DNA from: Agrobacterium larrymoorei
Lineage (GTDB): Bacteria > Pseudomonadota > Alphaproteobacteria > Rhizobiales > Rhizobiaceae
DNA: 64,000 nt
Assembly: GCF_005145045.1 (NCBI RefSeq)
Contig: NZ_CP039693.1
Coordinates: 186,001 to 250,000, forward strand
Direction of reading: 5' to 3'
The stretch's first letter is position 1. Each line of letters starts with the position of its first letter. Under the pieces are notes generated by a model that worked only from the letters and a program-made list of their open reading frames with translations, had not been told where the DNA came from and did not search any database. The translations under genes were made by a program, and so were the position numbers. Shown here piece after piece: positions 60,825-64,000 of the stretch.

Positions 60825-60956
60825 CAAGCCTGCTGGAGCGATGGTGATTCCTTGTAAAAGGGACCGAATTTAACGATCGATCCTCCCATTTGATCCGGTT
60901 CTAGGCATCGGGCCTGCCAGCTGATTAATAGTCAGCATCGCTTTCCAGCAGGGTTG
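60825..60956. repeat. Pair of imperfect 23-26-base inverted repeats in a gene-free stretch
   Basis: Bases 60825-60847 (beginning CAAGCCTGCTGG) and the complement of 60931-60956 (beginning CAACCCTGCTGG) match over 23-26 bases with two mismatches and a two-base gap. The arms are about 83 bases apart. No coding region covers them. Confidence 0.6.
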
Positions 60957-61218
60957 CTTTGTTTCGGACTGCGCAAAATTAAATGCCGTCTTTCGCTGTG
61001 GTATCCGCTTGCATGAGCGGCCCTGGCGATATCGAAGCTGAAGCGTGTTTCCAAGGCCTTTACAGCAGCGGTTATCCCTGACGATGATGGTTGAAGTTAA
61101 AAAAATCAAACCCAGTTTCTGACAGTGGTTATATGCCGAAATTCTCTGGGTATGGTTGCAGATATCTTCGGGTTAGCCGAGATCCAACCCATGCGTATCC
61201 GTAAATTCAAAAGAACAT

Positions 61219-61998
61219 TCACTCATTGTGCATCAACTTTACCTCTGGCCATAGCTCCTCGGTAGCCCGCATCAGCTGAGAGGTTGAAGCCGCGATCCAT
61301 GGGATATTGCTGCCTTCACGCGTGCTAATTCTGACATCGAGGCCCGCCTCTCGGGCGAGAACGGCACCGCCGGCGATATCCCACATTGTCGTCATCTTCT
61401 GCAAATGGCCGTCGAAAATGCCACGGGCCGCGAAGGCGAGGCCTATGGATGTTGAGCGGATGGATTCCACTACCCAACCGGCGTGCCGCAATCCCACGGC
61501 AAGGGTCGCAATTTCTTCGGCATCGGCAGCCGCGCTGTCTCCAAGAGACATGACCCTGACATCCTGGAACGGCACGTGGCGGACGAACGGCTTGCCGTTC
61601 AGCAGAAGGCCCGTCCCATCAGCTGCGGCGTAAATATCGTTGAAGACAGGGATTGCGACGATGCCAAGTTCCGGCCTTCCGTTGCGCACGAAGCCGAGCG
61701 AGATGCCCCAAAGTGGGGAACCCCGCAGGAAGTTGGCGGTTCCGTCGATTGGATCGATGATCCAATAGGCGTCGTCGGCGACGCCACCCATCTCTTCACC
61801 CAGCACCGTTTCGCCGGGGAATGTCGCCGCAAGGCGATCCCGGATCAGCTTTTCGACCGTCGTATCCGCTTCGGAAACAAAATCCTGAAAGCCCTTTGAT
61901 CGGGTGGCGATCGCGTCACGCTCTCCAAAGAAGCGAAGAGCCAGAGCCATCGCTTCTTCGACAATGGTGGCGGCGCGTTCGAGACGTTCACTCATCAT
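61219..61998 (-). CDS. Inositol monophosphatase family protein
   Basis: A 259-residue Mg2+-dependent phosphatase of the IMPase family. Metal-site motifs: DFVSEADTTVEKLI, GEEMGG, WIIDPIDGTANFLRG (the DPxDGT signature) and MWDIAGGAVLAREAG (the WDxAxG signature). It dephosphorylates inositol phosphate or a related sugar phosphate such as histidinol or glycerol phosphate. I chose the ATG at 61998, with GGAG eight bases upstream, overlapping the end of the diesterase gene by 11 bp. It closes the operon with the diesterase and the permeases. Confidence 0.92.
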   Translation of the reverse strand: MMSERLERAATIVEEAMALALRFFGERDAIATRSKGFQDFVSEADTTVEKLIRDRLAATFPGETVLGEEMGGVADDAYWIIDPIDGTANFLRGSPLWGISLGFVRNGRPELGIVAIPVFNDIYAAADGTGLLLNGKPFVRHVPFQDVRVMSLGDSAAADAEEIATLAVGLRHAGWVVESIRSTSIGLAFAARGIFDGHLQKMTTMWDIAGGAVLAREAGLDVRISTREGSNIPWIAASTSQLMRATEELWPEVKLMHNE

Positions 61999-62923
61999 GT
62001 CCGCGATCTCCGCTTTCACCAGCACCTGTTTTTAGCCAATTCCTGAAGGCTTCCACCTCATCCGTCTGGATCGCGCCGACACCGGCCGCAGCGAGGGCTC
62101 CCCACACGGCATCCGGATTGGACAAAGCTCTGGTGTCGTTGAAATCCTGGCAATGGGAAACGTCGAGAGTGTTGATCCAGAGGCGAATATTCTGACGCTC
62201 CAGTTCGGCACGTCCTTCCAGGAGATCGGCAATATCGGTGAACTTTACTTCGATCATCGGCGCGCGTAGCGCTTCGATCCGACGTAAATCCTCTGCAAAC
62301 CTACCCTTCCGCACTGGAAACATCGGCATATGCGGAATTTTTCCGAACCAGTCCTTTTCAAGTATCTCGAAGCGGATTGCCTCCGGGTCGATATCCGTTT
62401 TGACCAGAACCTGATCCTCAACGCCAAGACGCAGCACGGTCTCCATCACTTGCGGCAGGTCGCGGGTGAACTTGGTGTCGATATTGACGGTGATGCGTCC
62501 GCGGGCTTCTTCCAGTAACTCTTCCAGCGTCGGCACAGTTTCGGTGGTGATGGCCGCGGCATTCCCACCGGCGCCCGCTTTGAGCTTGGCAGCACGAACC
62601 GTCTCGAACGGAAGGTCACTTACGGTCCCCTGCCCCGTCGTGGTGCGGTCAAGCGTTTCGTCGTGAATAACGACAAGGCGTCCGTCAACCGTTGCCTGCG
62701 TGTCGATTTCGATCATCTCCACGCCAGCGGAAACGGCTGCCCTTACAGATGCCAGAGAATTTTCGGCGGTGAGGGTCCAGAAGCCACGATGGGCAATGGT
62801 GAGGATAGCCGGATTTTCCCGCGAAGAAAGGGCTAGGACATCACAGGAGCGATTGGTCTTTCGAGAGGCTTCGATGGTCTGGTGCATTTTATTCACTTTC
62901 GGATTTTCCGTTATCAGGATCAT
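61988..62923 (-). CDS. Glycerophosphodiester phosphodiesterase
   Basis: A 311-residue GDPD-family enzyme. Motifs: IAHRGFWTLTAENSLAS near residue 43, IEIDTQATVDGRLVVIHDET with the catalytic His, and LDRTTTGQGTVSDLPFE. It hydrolyses glycerophosphodiesters to glycerol-3-phosphate and alcohol. No signal peptide, so probably cytoplasmic, using substrate imported by the ABC permeases encoded upstream. The start overlaps the permease stop (ATGA); an in-frame ATG at 62887 is also possible. Together with the phosphatase it suggests use of a phosphodiester such as glycerophosphoinositol (inference). Confidence 0.92.
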   Translation of the reverse strand: MILITENPKVNKMHQTIEASRKTNRSCDVLALSSRENPAILTIAHRGFWTLTAENSLASVRAAVSAGVEMIEIDTQATVDGRLVVIHDETLDRTTTGQGTVSDLPFETVRAAKLKAGAGGNAAAITTETVPTLEELLEEARGRITVNIDTKFTRDLPQVMETVLRLGVEDQVLVKTDIDPEAIRFEILEKDWFGKIPHMPMFPVRKGRFAEDLRRIEALRAPMIEVKFTDIADLLEGRAELERQNIRLWINTLDVSHCQDFNDTRALSNPDAVWGALAAAGVGAIQTDEVEAFRNWLKTGAGESGDRGHDE

Positions 62924-63783
62924 AGTTTGCCCATGCCTGCGGCCATCAGGTCATCCCGCAGGATACGACCCGCGATGATGAAGACGATGAGCGCCGGAAA
63001 CAGCAGGATGAATGAGACGATGGAGGCGAGCGGCAGCTGCATCGAATAGGGATCGAGATACATGTAGAGCTTGATCGGTAGCGTCTGGACCACCGGTGCG
63101 CCAACGATGAAGGACTTGTCGAATTCCTCGAAGCTGCCGATAAAGGACATGAGTCCCCCAGCAAGCAGGCCCGGCACGGCCAGTGGCAGAACGATATGCA
63201 ACACGATGCCGACTGTTCCCGCTCCTAGCGAGCGCGCCGCATGAATGAGATCGTCGGGAATTGTTTCCAGTGCCGCAGTCATCAGGCGGATCATCAAGGG
63301 CAAGGTTCCGACGATTTGCACTAGAATGACGCCGAGCACGGAATAGGCGAGGCCCATCAGCAGGAATATCTTGCCGATACCCACGGCGACGACGAGACCG
63401 GGAATGATGATCGGCGCGAGAATGAATATCTCGACCAACCGCTTCATCCGGAAGGGAAAACGGGCCATCGCCCAGGCCGTCGGCAACGCAATTGCTGCTG
63501 TGGAAAAGGTAACGACGACTGCGATGAAGATGCTGTTGATGGTTGCCTGGATCAGCGTGTTATCGGAGAGAACACTGATCCATCGCGCACCCGTATAGTC
63601 TTTGGGCACAAGCAGCGGAGGCGCCCATCCATCCGCCACGCTCCAGAGAAATATCAGCGCAAGCGGCAGGGCAATTGCCAGTGCCAGGCAGATGTACAGA
63701 CCTGCCGACACGAAAATGCGATCTTCCGGTTCGAACACGCGGCGGCGAGGTATTACCGGCGCTTCGCTAACAAGAGTACTCAT
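62920..63783 (-). CDS. ABC transporter permease (PotC/UgpE-like)
   Basis: A 287-residue permease with six hydrophobic segments (VSAGLYICLALAIALPLALI near residue 25). The coupling loop is visible near residues 180-195 (DLIHAARSLGAGTVGIVLHI). It belongs to the spermidine/putrescine/iron/phosphonate-type importer family. It overlaps the neighbouring permease (4 bp) and the diesterase (4 bp), so these form one operon. Substrate probably a phosphodiester by context. Confidence 0.88.
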   Translation of the reverse strand: MSTLVSEAPVIPRRRVFEPEDRIFVSAGLYICLALAIALPLALIFLWSVADGWAPPLLVPKDYTGARWISVLSDNTLIQATINSIFIAVVVTFSTAAIALPTAWAMARFPFRMKRLVEIFILAPIIIPGLVVAVGIGKIFLLMGLAYSVLGVILVQIVGTLPLMIRLMTAALETIPDDLIHAARSLGAGTVGIVLHIVLPLAVPGLLAGGLMSFIGSFEEFDKSFIVGAPVVQTLPIKLYMYLDPYSMQLPLASIVSFILLFPALIVFIIAGRILRDDLMAAGMGKL

Positions 63784-64000
63784 GCCGCGTCTCCCCGCGT
63801 TTGACCGGTTCCGATGCGGGATGTCAGCGCGTAATAGGCCAGCAGGACCGATATCGCGAAGGCACTCAGCACCATGCCCATGGCGTAAACCTGATTGAAG
63901 CGACCTTGATTGAATTCCTGCACCATCAGCACCGAAAGAGGACGCGCGGTCGGCGGGCCAACGATATCCGGTATCGCGTAGGAGCCCATGGAGCCAATGA
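63780..64000 (-). CDS. ABC transporter permease, C-terminal part (runs off window)
   Basis: Only the last 73 or so residues are inside the window: IGSMGSYAIPDIVGPPTARP, then a final membrane segment YAMGMVLSAFAISVLLAYYAL and a short basic tail. The PDIVGPP pattern is typical of PotB-type permeases, the partner of the permease encoded next to it. The gene continues to the right of the window, where the binding protein and ATPase genes are expected. Confidence 0.85.
   Translation of the reverse strand, partial: IGSMGSYAIPDIVGPPTARPLSVLMVQEFNQGRFNQVYAMGMVLSAFAISVLLAYYALTSRIGTGQTRGDAA

Larger units (their letters stand above)
60657..61218. other. Gene-free stretch between the stress island and the phosphatase operon
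   Basis: About 560 bp, lower in GC than its neighbours. It contains the hairpin at 60671, the long inverted repeat at 60825-60956 and no open frame that looks coding. A GGAAC-N18-TT match near 60767 has no gene downstream on that strand and is probably chance. Confidence 0.5.

Noticed and set aside
1..64000. CRISPR arrays, tRNA/rRNA genes, insertion sequences and repABC
   Set aside because: None was recognised on reading both strands; no regularly spaced repeats, transposase motifs or RepA/RepB/RepC text were seen.

Overview
The window looks like part of a large plasmid or megaplasmid from a Rhizobiaceae bacterium (Rhizobium/Agrobacterium/Sinorhizobium type). The main support is a complete quorum-sensing-controlled conjugation system of the Ti-plasmid/pNGR234a class, an oriT core closely resembling the Ti-plasmid oriT as I remember it, small plasmid genes such as DUF736, a two-Ku/LigD end-joining locus, and promoter motifs of the alphaproteobacterial EcfG/RpoE2 general stress response. 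No rRNA, tRNA, transposase, CRISPR array or replication (repABC) gene was found.

Layout. 1-5.1 kb: end of a peptide-type ABC importer operon (binding protein, two permeases, fused double ATPase) followed by a CapA-like protein. 5.4-7.1 kb: an amidase and a small GatC/AtzG-like partner on the opposite strand. 7.4-10.7 kb: small plasmid genes (DUF736, short unknown proteins, a broken TOPRIM/DUF3991 gene, a secreted nuclease, a WGR-domain protein). 11.1-19.7 kb: DNA transfer genes, traCDG and traAFBH diverging from an oriT region. 19.8-21.1 kb: a DUF433/DUF5615 toxin-antitoxin pair and an XRE regulator. 21.3-32.6 kb: traM, traR and the whole traI-trbBCDEJKLFGHI mating-pair operon. 32.9-34.6 kb: a decayed imuA-imuB mutagenesis cassette with three frameshifts. 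35-37 kb: DnaQ-like exonuclease and small conserved proteins. 37-43.6 kb: redox/xenobiotic genes (ene-reductase, NmrA-like and quinone-type oxidoreductases, monooxygenase) interleaved with AraC and LysR regulators. 43.7-60.7 kb: a stress and DNA-repair island (PRC-barrel protein, short-chain dehydrogenase, exonuclease III, two Ku proteins, LigD, periplasmic stress-type proteins, UvrD-like helicase, interrupted YedK/HMCES gene, small membrane proteins). 61.2-64 kb: inositol-phosphatase-like enzyme, glycerophosphodiesterase and two ABC permeases, the last running off the end.

How the parts work together. TraI should make an acyl-homoserine lactone, TraR sense it and switch on tra and trb, and TraM restrain TraR. 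TraA with TraC/TraD nicks oriT, TraG couples DNA to the Trb channel, and TraF matures the pilin TrbC. In the repair island, two strong EcfG-type promoter matches (GGAAC-N16-CGTT) precede the PRC-barrel and dehydrogenase genes, weaker ones precede ku, the dehydrogenase/PEBP operon and the small-membrane-protein pair, and a LexA-type box (GTTC-N7-GTTC) precedes the helicase/YedK operon. This suggests that general stress and SOS responses meet at one locus.

Most unusual points: a perfect 30-bp in-frame tandem duplication in trbL; near-identical C-terminal tails on TrbJ and TrbK; a triple repeat upstream of traI; clustered single-base deletions in imuA, imuB and the TOPRIM gene; an amber codon between the catalytic Cys and the rest of YedK; and a propeller dehydrogenase fused to a PEBP domain.
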